From: Methylobacterium sp. 2A
Lineage (GTDB): Bacteria > Pseudomonadota > Alphaproteobacteria > Rhizobiales > Beijerinckiaceae
DNA: 64,000 nucleotides
NCBI RefSeq assembly: GCF_009806555.1
Contig: NZ_VUOK01000048.1
Location: 176,473 to 240,472, forward strand
Direction: 5' to 3'
The notes beneath the pieces were generated by a model. It was not told where the DNA came from and searched no databases. It saw nothing but the letters and a program-made list of their open reading frames with translations. Position 1 is the stretch's first letter; each line of letters starts with the position of its first letter. Made by a program: the position numbers and the translations under genes. Of this stretch, positions 54,472 through 63,924 are shown piece after piece.

Positions 54472-55460
54472 GCGCTGCGATCAACGTCGTCGGCGGTGGG
54501 GCCTGGGGCACGGCGCTCGCCAACGCCGCCGCGGCGGCCGGGCATCCCGTCACCCTCTGGCTGCGCGACGCACGGGCCGCCGCCGCCCTCCAGGCCGAGC
54601 GGGAGAACCCGCGCTACCTGCCGGGCGTCCCGCTCCATCCGGCCATCGACGCGACGGCGAACCCGGAAAAACTCGCCGATGCCCGGGCGACCCTGCTGGT
54701 GGTGCCGGCCCAGACCGTGCGCGGGGTGCTCGAATCCCTGCGCGCGCCCCTGGCCTCGGCCGGGCCGGTGATCCTCTGCGCCAAGGGGATCGAGCGCGGC
54801 ACCGACAGCTTCATGAGCGCCGTGGCCGCGGAGGTCCTGCCGCCGGACACGCCCGTCGCGGTCCTGTCGGGCCCGAGCTTCGCGGCCGACGTCGCCCGCG
54901 GCCTGCCCACCGCGGTGACCCTGGCGGCGGCCGATCCCGGCCTCGCCGCGTCCCTGTCGGCGCTGCTCTCGGGGCCGAGCCTGCGCCTCTACCACACCGA
55001 CGACGTGCGCGGCGTCGAGATCGGCGGGGCCGGCAAGAACGTGCTGGCCATCGCCTGCGGGATCGTGGCCGGGCGCGGCCTCGGCGAGAGCGCCCGGGCG
55101 GCGCTGATCGCCCGCGCCTTCGCCGAGCTGATGCGCTTCGCGAAAGGATTCGGAGGGCGGCCCGAGACGCTGATGGGTCTCTCGGGGCTGGGCGACCTCG
55201 TGCTGACCGCCTCCTCGCCGCAATCGCGCAACTTCGCCTTCGGGCAGCGGCTCGGCGCCGGGGCGCCTCCGGAGGAGGCCGCGGGCGGCAAGCTCGCCGA
55301 GGGCGCGTTCACGGCCGCGGCGCTCGCCGGGCTCGCGGCCGCGCAGGGCGTCGAGATGCCGGTGGCGCAGGCCGTCGCGGCGATCGTGGCGGGCACGGCC
55401 GGAGTCGATGACGTTGTGGCCGGACTGCTGGCGCGACCGCTGCGGGGGGAGACGGATTAG
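54468..55460 (+). CDS. gpsA: NAD(P)-dependent glycerol-3-phosphate dehydrogenase
   Basis: The 330-residue protein has INVVGGGAWGTALANAAA (NAD(P) site), GIERGTDSFM, VLSGPSFAADVARGLPTAVTLA and EIGGAGKNVLAIACGI, where the Lys is catalytic. LMGLSGLGDLVLTASS is also present. It makes sn-glycerol-3-phosphate for phospholipid synthesis. It is the last gene of the tsaD-GNAT-gpsA unit and starts inside the stop of the GNAT gene. Confidence 0.96.
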   Translation: MSAAINVVGGGAWGTALANAAAAAGHPVTLWLRDARAAAALQAERENPRYLPGVPLHPAIDATANPEKLADARATLLVVPAQTVRGVLESLRAPLASAGPVILCAKGIERGTDSFMSAVAAEVLPPDTPVAVLSGPSFAADVARGLPTAVTLAAADPGLAASLSALLSGPSLRLYHTDDVRGVEIGGAGKNVLAIACGIVAGRGLGESARAALIARAFAELMRFAKGFGGRPETLMGLSGLGDLVLTASSPQSRNFAFGQRLGAGAPPEEAAGGKLAEGAFTAAALAGLAAAQGVEMPVAQAVAAIVAGTAGVDDVVAGLLARPLRGETD

Positions 55461-55705
55461 CGGGCTGCCCGACGTTCAAGCCACACGCGGTCCGATCGTT
55501 GGAATGGCCGCGTGGGGTGGTTTTCCGCCTGTCGGCTTTCGAGCGTCAAACAGGCTGCAAGTGCGGCGCGCGGATATGCGGCGGCCATCGCAACCAGGGC
55601 GTTGGTCCGCGCGTGACCTGACCGCGATCACGTCTTCGGGGCTATCGAACGGCGGGTGAAACCAACGGCTCCGCTTTGAGTTGGCCCCAGCCAAGGAGGG
55701 CTGCC

Positions 55706-57793
55706 ATGACCGAACTGACCTCACGCGACGCCGGGAACGGCGGCGAGACGCACCAGACCGCCGATGCCGATCACCCCGTGCTGACGACCAACCACGGTAC
55801 GCCGATCTCCGACAACCAGAACCAGCTGAAAGCCGGACCGCGCGGCCCCGTCCTGCTCGAGGACGAGATCTTCCGCGAGAAGATCAACCACTTCGATCAC
55901 GAGCGGATCCCGGAGCGGATCGTTCACGCACGGGGATCCGCGGCGCACGGCTATTTCGAGTGCACCGAGAGCCTCGCGGACGTCACCATCGCCGACCTGT
56001 TCCAGCGGAAGGGGCAGCGCACCGAGGTGTTCACCCGCTTCTCGACCGTGGCGGGCGGTGCAGGCTCGATCGACACGCCCCGCGACGTGCGCGGCTTCGC
56101 CGTCAAGTTCTACACACGCGAGGGCAACTGGGACCTCGTCGGCAACAACATCCCGGTGTTCTTCATCCAGGACGCGATCAAGTTCCCGGACCTGATCCAC
56201 GCCGCCAAGATGGAGGCCGACCGCGGCTACCCGCAGGCGGCGACCGCCCACGACACGTTCTGGGACTTCATCAGCCTCATGCCCGAGTCGACCCACATGA
56301 TCATGTGGGCCATGTCGGACCGCACCCTGCCGCGCACCTTCGCCAACATGGAGGGCTTCGGCGTGCACACGTTCCGGTTCATCAACAAGGAGGGGAAGAG
56401 CACCTTCGTCAAGTTCCACTGGAAGCCGAAGGCGGGCCTCGCCTCCACGATCTGGGACGAGACGGTCAAGATCGCCGGGGCCGACCCGGACTTTCAGCGG
56501 CGCGACCTGTTCGAGCGGATCGAACGTGGCGACTACCCGACCTGGGAACTCGGCGTGCAGCTGTTCGACGAGGCCTTCGCCAACAGTCAGCCCTACGACG
56601 TCCTCGACGCGACCAAGATCATCCCCGAGGAGGTGCTGCCTGTCCGGATCGTCGGCAAGATGGTCCTCGACCGGTACCCGGACAACTACTTCGCAGAGAC
56701 CGAGCAGGCGGCCTTCGTGCCGAGCCATATCGTGCCAGGCATCGGGTTCACCAACGATCCGCTGCTCCAGGGCCGGCTGTTCAGCTACACGGACACGCAG
56801 CTGTCGCGTCTGGGGTCGGTCAACTTCCACCAGCTCCCGATCAACGCCGCGAAGGGGCGGGCCGCGGCGGCCGGCTGCCCGTTCATGAACCAGCAGCGGG
56901 ACGGCCACATGCAGATGGCCGTGCCGAAGGGCCGCGCCAACTACGAGCCCAACAGCCTCGCCAAAGCCGGTGAGCCGGGCGGCGCCCGCGAGGACGCGGC
57001 CAAGGGCTACAAGACCTTCCCGTCGGACGAGGAGGGGCAGAAGCTGCGCATCCGGCCGGAGAGCTTCGCCGACCACTACAGCCAGGCGCGGCTGTTCTTC
57101 CGCTCGATGGACCCCGCCGAACAGGCGCATATCGCCTCCGCGCTGGTGTTCGAGCTGTCCAAGGTGAGCCTGGAGCATATCCGGCTGCAGATGCTCGCCA
57201 ACCTGCGCAACGTCGACGAAGACTTGGCGGCGCGCGTCGCCGACGGGCTGGCGATGGATCTGCCCCCTGCCTCCCCGACCGCTGCGCCAGTCCTCGACAT
57301 GGCGCCGTCGCCGGCCCTGCGCATCATCCGCGGCCCGCTGGAGCGGCACACGCTGGAAGGGCGCAGCGTCGGCATCCTGATCGCTGACGGCACGGATGCC
57401 GCCGAACTGAACGCCTTGAAAAAGGCGATCCAGGCGGAGGGCGGCCACGCGATGACGATCGCCCCGAAGGTCGGCAAGGTGCCGCTGTCGGACGGCTCGG
57501 CCGTCGCCGCGGATGCGCAGCTGTTCGGCCAGCCGTCGGTGACGGTCGATGCCTGCGCGGTGATCTTGTCCGAGAAGGCCGCAGCCAAGCTCGTGAAGGA
57601 AGCGGCGGCGGTGCAATGGGTGATGGATGCGTTCGGACATCTGAAGGCGATCGGCGCGAGCGCCGCCGCCAAGCCCCTGCTCGACAAGGCGGGCGTCGAG
57701 GCGGACGAGGGCGTGACCGACCTCAGCGGCTTCGTCGAGGCGGCCAAGAAGCGCTACTGGGACCGCGAGCCCAAGGTCCGCACTCTGGCGTGA
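55706..57793 (+). CDS. katE: Large-subunit (HPII-type) catalase
   Basis: ATG 55706 follows AAGGAGGG (695 residues). The catalytic His is in ERIVHARGSAAHGYFE and the Asn in DLVGNNIPVFFIQD. The haem-ligating Tyr is in RLFSYTDTQLSRLG. After the core, a C-terminal flavodoxin/DJ-1-like domain (about 540-695; RSVGILIADGTDAAELNALKKAI) is present, as in large-subunit clade 2 catalases such as E. coli HPII. It removes hydrogen peroxide in the cytoplasm. The gene stands alone, with a 245-base upstream gap. Confidence 0.96.
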   Translation: MTELTSRDAGNGGETHQTADADHPVLTTNHGTPISDNQNQLKAGPRGPVLLEDEIFREKINHFDHERIPERIVHARGSAAHGYFECTESLADVTIADLFQRKGQRTEVFTRFSTVAGGAGSIDTPRDVRGFAVKFYTREGNWDLVGNNIPVFFIQDAIKFPDLIHAAKMEADRGYPQAATAHDTFWDFISLMPESTHMIMWAMSDRTLPRTFANMEGFGVHTFRFINKEGKSTFVKFHWKPKAGLASTIWDETVKIAGADPDFQRRDLFERIERGDYPTWELGVQLFDEAFANSQPYDVLDATKIIPEEVLPVRIVGKMVLDRYPDNYFAETEQAAFVPSHIVPGIGFTNDPLLQGRLFSYTDTQLSRLGSVNFHQLPINAAKGRAAAAGCPFMNQQRDGHMQMAVPKGRANYEPNSLAKAGEPGGAREDAAKGYKTFPSDEEGQKLRIRPESFADHYSQARLFFRSMDPAEQAHIASALVFELSKVSLEHIRLQMLANLRNVDEDLAARVADGLAMDLPPASPTAAPVLDMAPSPALRIIRGPLERHTLEGRSVGILIADGTDAAELNALKKAIQAEGGHAMTIAPKVGKVPLSDGSAVAADAQLFGQPSVTVDACAVILSEKAAAKLVKEAAAVQWVMDAFGHLKAIGASAAAKPLLDKAGVEADEGVTDLSGFVEAAKKRYWDREPKVRTLA

Positions 57794-58111
57794 CGTGAAG
57801 GACGCGGCCGCTTGGTACGCCCGTCGCCTCCGAGCGGCCGCTGTTCCGCGACGGGCGTCTCAGGCGCCCACGGTCATGACGGAGTCGCCGTCGACCGCCA
57901 AACGACCAGGCGGGCGCATTACGGGCGTCGTAGCGGCGGAACATCCGTCCGCTCTCGGGGATCCGCACGGCCGCGCGTGAATGACCGCGTTGGGTCGGAA
58001 GCGGACGCGTCAGAGCGCTCTCCGCCGAAATGGACGCCGGTTCGGCGCAAGAGAGCGCGCTGAAACAAAGGCTTAGAGCCGTGCCCGATTGCAACGCGAT
58101 CGGGCACGGCT
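57794..58111. other. Intergenic gap with dispersed repeat
   Basis: The gap between katE and the convergent LysR-type gene has no supported gene. Its distal part is the dispersed two-hairpin repeat at 58012-58113, which may also terminate transcription from both sides. Confidence 0.5.
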
Positions 58112-58113
58112 CT
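58012..58113 (+). repeat. Dispersed two-hairpin repeat, copy 3 (best conserved)
   Basis: Module 1 pairs GCGCTCT-CC-GCCGAA with TTCGGC-GCA-AGAGCGC. Module 2 (58075-58113) is a perfect palindrome with 15-base arms (AGAGCCGTGCCCGAT and ATCGGGCACGGCTCT) around a 9-base loop. The end overlaps the stop region of the LysR-type gene by two bases. Confidence 0.85.
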
Positions 58114-58972
58114 AACACCCGTGACGCGCCCCCCGGAACGCCGCCGTGATCGCCCGCAGCGTGTCCCGGGTCCTCGGGTCGGACGGGGTGGCGTGCAGCA
58201 CGATCGCCAGCACGGGCAGCGGCGGCAGGCCCAGCGCCGGGCCGACATCCACCACGTCGGCCGGCGCGAGCCGGCGCGGGAAGGCCGCCACCGCCAGCCC
58301 CGCCGACAGGGCCGCGGCGATCGCCGCGGTCCCGCCCAAAAACACCTCCGTCCAGGCGATGCCGGCCCGGTCGAGCAGCCGGCCCGCCACGTCGCGGACG
58401 GCGCAGCAGGGCGCGGTCGCGGCCAGCCGCAGCGGCTCTCCCGCCGGTTGCGCGAAGCCCGGCGCCGCGAACCAGCCGAACGGCTCCGGCCCCAGGATCT
58501 CGCCCGGGCGCCGGTCGTCGTCGCTGCGGATGATCGCGGCGTCGAGCCGGCCCGCCTCGAAGCCGTCGAGCAGGGGGCGGGCGTTGTCGAGCTGCACCTC
58601 CACGGTCAGTGCCGGATCGACGGCCTTCATCCGCGCCAGCAGGGCCGGAACCTCCGGCCCCATCACGTGGGCCGCGATGCCGAGCCGGAAGCGGCGCGGC
58701 GGCGCCGTCAGCCCCGCCAAGGCCCGTTCATGCGCGGCCAGGAAGTCCCGCGCCGCCGTGAGGAAGGTCGCCCCCTGCGCCGACAGGCGGACCTGACGGG
58801 GCGTGCGCTCGATCAGCCGCTGGCCGAGCCTGTCCTCCAGCCGCTTCAGCTTCACGCTGACGGCGCCCTGCGTCGTCCCGAGCGCCTCGGCCGCCCGGGT
58901 GAAGCTCCTGAGATCCGCCACCGTCACGAAGGCGCGCACGGATTCGACGTCCAGAACGGCCATGCGGTCCAT
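58112..58972 (-). CDS. LysR-family transcriptional regulator
   Basis: The 286-residue protein has the N-terminal winged HTH of the family (LDVESVRAFVTVADLRSFTRAAEALGTTQGAVSVKLKRLE), then a substrate-binding-like effector domain from about residue 95 (RFRLGIAAHVMGPEVPALL). Its 3' end touches the dispersed repeat. It is divergent from the MFS transporter gene with 99 bases between starts, the usual arrangement for a LysR regulator controlling its neighbour. The effector is unknown. Confidence 0.9.
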   Translation of the reverse strand: MDRMAVLDVESVRAFVTVADLRSFTRAAEALGTTQGAVSVKLKRLEDRLGQRLIERTPRQVRLSAQGATFLTAARDFLAAHERALAGLTAPPRRFRLGIAAHVMGPEVPALLARMKAVDPALTVEVQLDNARPLLDGFEAGRLDAAIIRSDDDRRPGEILGPEPFGWFAAPGFAQPAGEPLRLAATAPCCAVRDVAGRLLDRAGIAWTEVFLGGTAAIAAALSAGLAVAAFPRRLAPADVVDVGPALGLPPLPVLAIVLHATPSDPRTRDTLRAITAAFRGARHGC

Positions 58973-59071
58973 CCCAAAGTGTCATCACTGAAATCGATAT
59001 CCATCCGATTGTGTTGTGATCAAGGGGGCGTCACCTTCGGCGGCATCGTCAGCTTTCCGAAGGTCTTGTCG
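58973..59071. promoter_or_regulatory. Divergent LysR/MFS promoter region
   Basis: This 99-base gap between the divergent starts should contain the LysR binding site. The segment near 58990-59020 (ATCGATATCCATCCGAT) has loose dyad symmetry and an A+T-rich flank. No clear T-N11-A box can be fixed by eye. Confidence 0.35.
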
Positions 59072-60640
59072 ATGGTCTCCGACCAGAATCCGCCATCGCG
59101 TGCGTCCATATCCGGTCTCGCTCCAGGATTGGGCCGGACCTTCGTCAAGGATCGACATCGCAATACGCTGGCGCTCGCGGCCATCTGCCTGTCCGCCCTG
59201 ATGCTGGGGCTGGAGATCTCCAGCATCCCGGCGATCCTGCCGACCCTGGAGCGGGTCCTGGGCGCCGATTTCCGGCAGCTCCAGTGGATCATGAACGCCT
59301 ACACGGTGGCCATGACCACCTGCCTGATGGCCATGGGAACCCTGGCGGACCGGTTCGGCCGCAGGCGGGTGTTCCTCCTCGGCGTCACGGCCTTCGGGGT
59401 AGCCTCGCTCCTCTGCGGTTTGGCGCCCGGAGCACCGCTCCTGATCGCGGCCCGGTTCCTCCAGGGGGCGAGCGGCGCCGCGATGCTGGCCTGCCAGACC
59501 GCCGTGCTGTCCCACCAGTTCCGGGACGGCGCCGCGCGCGGGATGGCGTTCGGCTGGTGGGGGATCGTGTTCGGGTCCGGCCTCGGCTTCGGGCCGCTGA
59601 TCGGCGGCGTCACCGTGGCGGTGCTGAACTGGGACTGGGTGTTCCTGGTCCATGTCGGGCTGGCGCTCGTCACCCTCGCCCTCGGCCGCGCGGGCATCGC
59701 CGAATCCGCCGATCCGCAGGCTTTGCACATCGACCGCGCGGGGATCGCGACCCTGTCGCTTGCCGTGTTCAGCCTCGTCTACCTGATCACCCGGGGGCAG
59801 CCGCTGCGGGTCGACGATCCGGTGAGCCTCCTGGCGCTGGCCGGCGCCGCGAGCGCGATCGCCTTCGTGGCCGTCGAGCTGCGGGCGGCGCGGCCGATGT
59901 TCGATGTCGCGGCCTTCCGCAACCGGCGCTTCTCCGGCGCCCTGCTCGGGTCGGCCGCGATGAATGCCAGCTTCTGGCCGTTCGTAATCTATCTGCCGAT
60001 CTACGTGCAGGCGGTCCTGGGCTACGACAGCGTCGCGGCGGGCTTCGCGCTCCTCGCCTACACGCTGCCGACCCTGGCGGTGCCGCCTCTGGCGGAGCGG
60101 CTGCTGCTGCGCTACGGCCCGGGTCTGGTCATCCCCCTCGGCCTGTTCACCATCGGCGCGGGGTTCCTGCTCATGCGGCTGGCCGCCACCGGGGCCGGGG
60201 CGGACTGGCTGACGCTGCTGCCCGGCGCCGTCCTGGCGGGCACCGGGCTCGGCCTCACCAACACGCCGGTCACCAACACCGCCACCGGCGCGGTGCCGGC
60301 GGAACGCGCCGGGATGGCCTCCGGCATGGACATGAGCGCGCGCATGATCACGCTTGCGGTCAACATCGCGCTGATGGGCTTCCTGCTGCTCCAGGGCGTC
60401 CGGGCGGACCTCGGCCGGGTGCTGCCCGCGGAGGCGGCCGGATCGCTCGACGCGCTGGCCGAGGCCGTGGCGGCCGGCAATCTCCCCGCCGACGGGATCG
60501 GCCCGTCCCTGGCCCGGCAGGCGCTCGCGTCGGGGTTTGCCGGCGTGATGCTCTACGGGGGGCTCGGCGCCTGGCTGTTCGCGGGCCTGAGCCGGCTCGT
60601 CTTCGGCCGACCGGGGGCGGCGGGCCGAGGGCCTGCATGA
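59072..60640 (+). CDS. MFS drug/solute transporter (DHA2, 14-span type)
   Basis: The 522-residue protein has about 14 predicted spans. Motif A of the major facilitator family reads GTLADRFGRRRVFLLG (about 90-105), and LQWIMNAYTVAMTTCLMAMG before it is typical of QacA/EmrB-like exporters. GPLIGGV is the motif C region. It is likely a proton-driven efflux pump of unknown substrate, controlled by the divergent LysR protein. ATG 59072 begins a polar leader; the ribosome-binding site is weak. Confidence 0.88.
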   Translation: MVSDQNPPSRASISGLAPGLGRTFVKDRHRNTLALAAICLSALMLGLEISSIPAILPTLERVLGADFRQLQWIMNAYTVAMTTCLMAMGTLADRFGRRRVFLLGVTAFGVASLLCGLAPGAPLLIAARFLQGASGAAMLACQTAVLSHQFRDGAARGMAFGWWGIVFGSGLGFGPLIGGVTVAVLNWDWVFLVHVGLALVTLALGRAGIAESADPQALHIDRAGIATLSLAVFSLVYLITRGQPLRVDDPVSLLALAGAASAIAFVAVELRAARPMFDVAAFRNRRFSGALLGSAAMNASFWPFVIYLPIYVQAVLGYDSVAAGFALLAYTLPTLAVPPLAERLLLRYGPGLVIPLGLFTIGAGFLLMRLAATGAGADWLTLLPGAVLAGTGLGLTNTPVTNTATGAVPAERAGMASGMDMSARMITLAVNIALMGFLLLQGVRADLGRVLPAEAAGSLDALAEAVAAGNLPADGIGPSLARQALASGFAGVMLYGGLGAWLFAGLSRLVFGRPGAAGRGPA

Positions 60641-60657
60641 CCGCCCGATCCGGGTTT

Positions 60658-60703
60658 CCAAAGGGCTGAAGCCCTTTGGTGGGTTGTCAGGGCAAGGCCC
60701 TGA
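60658..60703. terminator. Twin hairpins between convergent MFS and c-di-GMP genes
   Basis: CCAAAGGGCT-GA-AGCCCTTTGG (60658-60679) is followed by TCAGGGC-AA-GGCCCTGA (60687-60703). The first matches the last hairpin of the chain at 50364-50471. Position between convergent stops fits bidirectional termination. Confidence 0.65.
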
Positions 60704-60729
60704 CGGATTTCAGGGCGGCATCGGGCCGC

Positions 60730-63108
60730 TCACGCCACGGCGGCGACCGGATCCGGCGCGTCCCCGTGGGTGTAGGCGGCGAAGGTCGCGATCGGCGAGG
60801 GCCGGCCCAGCAGGTAGCCCTGCGCGATGGTGCAGTGCTCCGCGACCAGGAAGGACAGCTCGTCGTCGGTCTCCACCCCCTCCGCCACCACGGCGAGGCC
60901 GAGGCCGCGCCCCAGGCCCAGCACGGAGCGTACGATCGCGGCGCCCTGCGGGTTGCTGTGGACCGCCTTGATGAACGAGCCGTCGATCTTGATCCGGTCG
61001 AACGGGAAGGAGCGCAGGTTCGACAGGGAGGAGTAGCCGGTGCCGAAATCGTCCATGGCGATCCGCACGCCGAGCGCCTTGAGCTGGCGCAGGGTAAGCA
61101 GCGCCCGCGCCGGATCGCGGATCAGCGCGGTCTCGGTGATCTCGATCTCCAGGCGCTCCGCCTTCAGGCCGCTCTCGAACAGGGTGCCGTGGACGAACTG
61201 CACGAAATGCGGGTTGTGGAGCTGCACCGCCGAGACGTTGACCGCGATCGCGAGCGGCTGCGGCCAGAGGGCCGCCGTGCGGCAGGCCTCGCGCAGCACC
61301 CAGGCGCCGATCTCCAGGATCGCCCCGGTCTCCTCGGCGATCGGCACGAACAGGGCCGGCGAGACCGGGCCGCGCTCCGGATGGCGCCAGCGCAGCAGCG
61401 CCTCGAAGCCCATCACCGCGCCGGTCTCGATCCGCGTCTGCGGCTGGTAGACGAGGTCCAGCTCGCCCCGGGACACGGCGTGGCGCAGGTCGTGCTCCAG
61501 CATGCGCCGGTCGCGGATCTGGGCGCCCATGCTGGCGTCGTAGCGGCGGCAGGTGCCGCGCCCCTCGGCCTTGGCCCGGTACAGGGCGGCGTCGGCGTGG
61601 CTCAGGAGCGCGCGCTGGTCCGGCGCGTCGTCCGGATAGACCGCGATGCCGATGCTGGTGGCGATCACCGGGCCGGAGGCCGCCGGCACCGCGGCGAGCA
61701 TCGCCAGGATCCGCTCGGCCAGCCGCTCGGCCGATCCGTCCGCGGATCCGTGCCCCAGGGGCGTCAGGATCGCGAACTCGTCGCCGCCGAGCCGGGCCAT
61801 CAGCTGCGTGGGTTCGAGCAGGCCGCCGACGCGCAGCGCGAGGTCGCGCAGCATCGCGTCGCCGGCCGCGTGGCCGAACAGATCGTTGACCTCCTTGAAG
61901 CGGTCGAGGTCGAGGCAGAGGACCGCGAGCCGGGTGCGCTGGACGTCCGCCGCGCGCATCTCCCGCTCCAGCCGCGCTTGGAAGCTCGTGCGGTTGGCCA
62001 GCCCCGTCAGGGCGTCGTGGTGGGCGAGGTAGTGGATCTGGCTCTCGGCGCGGCGGCGGGCGCGCAGGTCGCGCACCGCCACGGCGTGATGCGGCTGGCG
62101 GCCGTACTCCGCCATCGGCCGCAGGATCACCTCCACCGGGATGGTCCCGCCGGCCGCCGGGACGAGCTCGGCCTCGACGGCCTCTCCGGCCGTGCCGGCC
62201 GTCGCCGCGAGCCCGGGCAGGTAGGTGGACAGGCCGGCGCCCACCAGGGACGCGGCCTCGGTCCCGGCGAGCCGGGCGAAGGCCTCGTTGGCGCTGACGA
62301 TCCGGCCGCCGTGGCACACGACGAGGCCCTCGACGGCCGCGTTGGCGAGGCTGCGCAGGCGCTCGCGCTCGGATTCTGCGCGCCGACGCTCCCGCAGGTC
62401 GATCAGGAGGGCGGCCCCGGCCAGCAGCAGGATCAGCGAGCTCGCCAGCGCGACGGCGGCGGCGAGCCACTCGGTCCGGATCGCGCTGTCCGGGATCGCC
62501 ACCGTGGGGTCGGGCTGGACGGTCACCGCGCCCATCCCGGTGAAGTGATGGCCGCAGATCGCCAGGATCAGCAATCCGGCGCCGAGGCCCCGGCCCCGGA
62601 TGGAGCCGGCCGACAGGCCCGCGACCAGCGCCATCGCCCCCAGGACGGCGCCGACCGCCACCGAGACGGCGACCACCGCCGGGTTCCAGATCAGATGCCC
62701 CGGCACCTGATAGGCGGCCATGCCGGTGTAGTGCATCGCCGCGATGCCGCCGCCCACGACGGCGCCGCCGATCGCCGCCCGCACCCGGCCTCCCATGGTC
62801 GCCAGGGCGAAGCCGAGCCCCGTGATCGCGACGGCATCGGCGTAGGAGAGCAGCGTCAGGCCGATCCCGTAGCCCGAGGGCAGCCCCGGCGCGTAGGCCA
62901 GCATGGCCAGGAAATGCGTGGCCCAGATCCCCGAGCCCCCGGCCGCCGCCGCGACCGCGAGCCACGTGTAGCGGCCGCGTCCGCCGGCCCGCCCGGCATG
63001 GGTGAGCAGCTCCATCGCCGTCGCGCTCGCCAGCGCGCAGACCAGGGCCGCGAGGGCCACCAGCCACGGGTTGTGCTCCCCGACGAAGCAGCCGATTACT
63101 GTCAGCAT
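60730..63108 (-). CDS. Membrane MHYT-PAS-GGDEF-EAL c-di-GMP enzyme
   Basis: The 792-residue protein has an N-terminal MHYT sensor of about seven spans with the metal-binding signatures ATHFLAMLAY, AAMHYTGMAAY and GHHFTGMGAV. A PAS-like domain follows (about 250-360), then GGDEF with an intact RLGGDEFAIL active site (about 440-450) and EAL with GFEALLRWRHPERG, ETALIRD and MDDFGTGYSSLSNL. Both c-di-GMP synthesis and hydrolysis look possible. MHYT domains are thought to sense O2, CO or NO through copper. Such a protein could set polysaccharide output, but no link is visible here. Confidence 0.92.
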   Translation of the reverse strand: MLTVIGCFVGEHNPWLVALAALVCALASATAMELLTHAGRAGGRGRYTWLAVAAAAGGSGIWATHFLAMLAYAPGLPSGYGIGLTLLSYADAVAITGLGFALATMGGRVRAAIGGAVVGGGIAAMHYTGMAAYQVPGHLIWNPAVVAVSVAVGAVLGAMALVAGLSAGSIRGRGLGAGLLILAICGHHFTGMGAVTVQPDPTVAIPDSAIRTEWLAAAVALASSLILLLAGAALLIDLRERRRAESERERLRSLANAAVEGLVVCHGGRIVSANEAFARLAGTEAASLVGAGLSTYLPGLAATAGTAGEAVEAELVPAAGGTIPVEVILRPMAEYGRQPHHAVAVRDLRARRRAESQIHYLAHHDALTGLANRTSFQARLEREMRAADVQRTRLAVLCLDLDRFKEVNDLFGHAAGDAMLRDLALRVGGLLEPTQLMARLGGDEFAILTPLGHGSADGSAERLAERILAMLAAVPAASGPVIATSIGIAVYPDDAPDQRALLSHADAALYRAKAEGRGTCRRYDASMGAQIRDRRMLEHDLRHAVSRGELDLVYQPQTRIETGAVMGFEALLRWRHPERGPVSPALFVPIAEETGAILEIGAWVLREACRTAALWPQPLAIAVNVSAVQLHNPHFVQFVHGTLFESGLKAERLEIEITETALIRDPARALLTLRQLKALGVRIAMDDFGTGYSSLSNLRSFPFDRIKIDGSFIKAVHSNPQGAAIVRSVLGLGRGLGLAVVAEGVETDDELSFLVAEHCTIAQGYLLGRPSPIATFAAYTHGDAPDPVAAVA

Positions 63109-63507
63109 GTTGACAATCAGAGGTCGTTATACGGCGTTGTTGCTGAAAGCTACTAGAGATCGGAGCTTAATATTTATCCAACGGCTGCGATTCGAAGAGC
63201 CATTCTCGTGACAGGGCGTGGTCTATGGTGGACCCGATCGGGTTGACGCCGTGCTCCCACGCTGCCGCCAGAGCCGTCTCCGTCTCCGTTCCCGTCGCGA
63301 CGGGGAGCGGCTCTCAGCCTCCGATTGACGCGCTCTCCTGCGCCGAACCGGCATTCACCGCGGCGCAGAGCGCTCCAGGCCGATCCGACGGCTGGGACAC
63401 GACCGGAATCCTGCCGGCATCGCGCAGCGCGCGATTGAGATCGGGCGGCCGAACGGGTTCTAAGGCGGGGTGCGCCGCCGGACCGGGCGGCCGGTGGGGA
63501 TGCGACG
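63109..63507. other. Divergent gap with dispersed repeat
   Basis: The 399-base gap between the c-di-GMP gene and the EVE-domain gene has no supported gene. An A+T-rich promoter segment lies at 63115-63185, and the dispersed two-hairpin repeat occupies 63270-63376. Confidence 0.5.
63270..63376 (-). repeat. Dispersed two-hairpin repeat, copy 4 (diverged)
   Basis: The reverse complement reads GGAGCGCTCTGCGCCG ... GCCGGTTCGGCGCAGGAGAGCGCG, matching module 1 of the copies at 8186 and 58012. The palindrome module is eroded but still recognisable (AGAGCCG at 63270 and CGGCTCT ending at 63315). It is intergenic. Confidence 0.75.
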
Positions 63508-63924
63508 ATGGCGTACTGGCTGTTCAAATCCGAGCCCGCGACCTGGTCGTGGGACCAGCAGGTCGCGGCCGGCGCGGCGGGCACGTTCTGGAACGGGGTG
63601 CGCAACCACCTCGCCAAGAAGCACCTGATGGCCATGCAGGTCGGCGAGCGGGGCTTCTTCTACCACTCGAACGAGGGGAAGGCGGTGGTCGGCATCGTGG
63701 AGGTGATCCGGCCCTACTATCCGGATCATACCGACGAGACCGGCCGCTTCGGCATGGTCGATGTGCGCGCCGTGGAGGCGCTGCCCCGCCCCGTGACGCT
63801 CGACGCCATCAAGGCCGATCCGGCGCTCGCCGACATGGTGCTGGTGAACAATTCCCGCCTGTCGGTGCAGCCGGTGACCGAGGCCGAATGGGACAGGGTT
63901 CGCGTGCTGGGCGGCCTTGCCTAA
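63508..63924 (+). CDS. EVE-domain protein
   Basis: The 138-residue protein is a single EVE (PUA-like) domain: MAYWLFKSEPATWSWDQQV opens it and TFWNGVRNHLAKKHL supplies the conserved WxGVRNxxA motif. ERGFFYHSNEGKAVVGIVEV and the final SRLSVQPVTEAEWDRV are also typical. EVE domains bind modified bases in DNA or RNA; stand-alone versions are common in proteobacteria and their role is not settled. ATG 63508 begins the domain at once. Confidence 0.92.
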   Translation: MAYWLFKSEPATWSWDQQVAAGAAGTFWNGVRNHLAKKHLMAMQVGERGFFYHSNEGKAVVGIVEVIRPYYPDHTDETGRFGMVDVRAVEALPRPVTLDAIKADPALADMVLVNNSRLSVQPVTEAEWDRVRVLGGLA

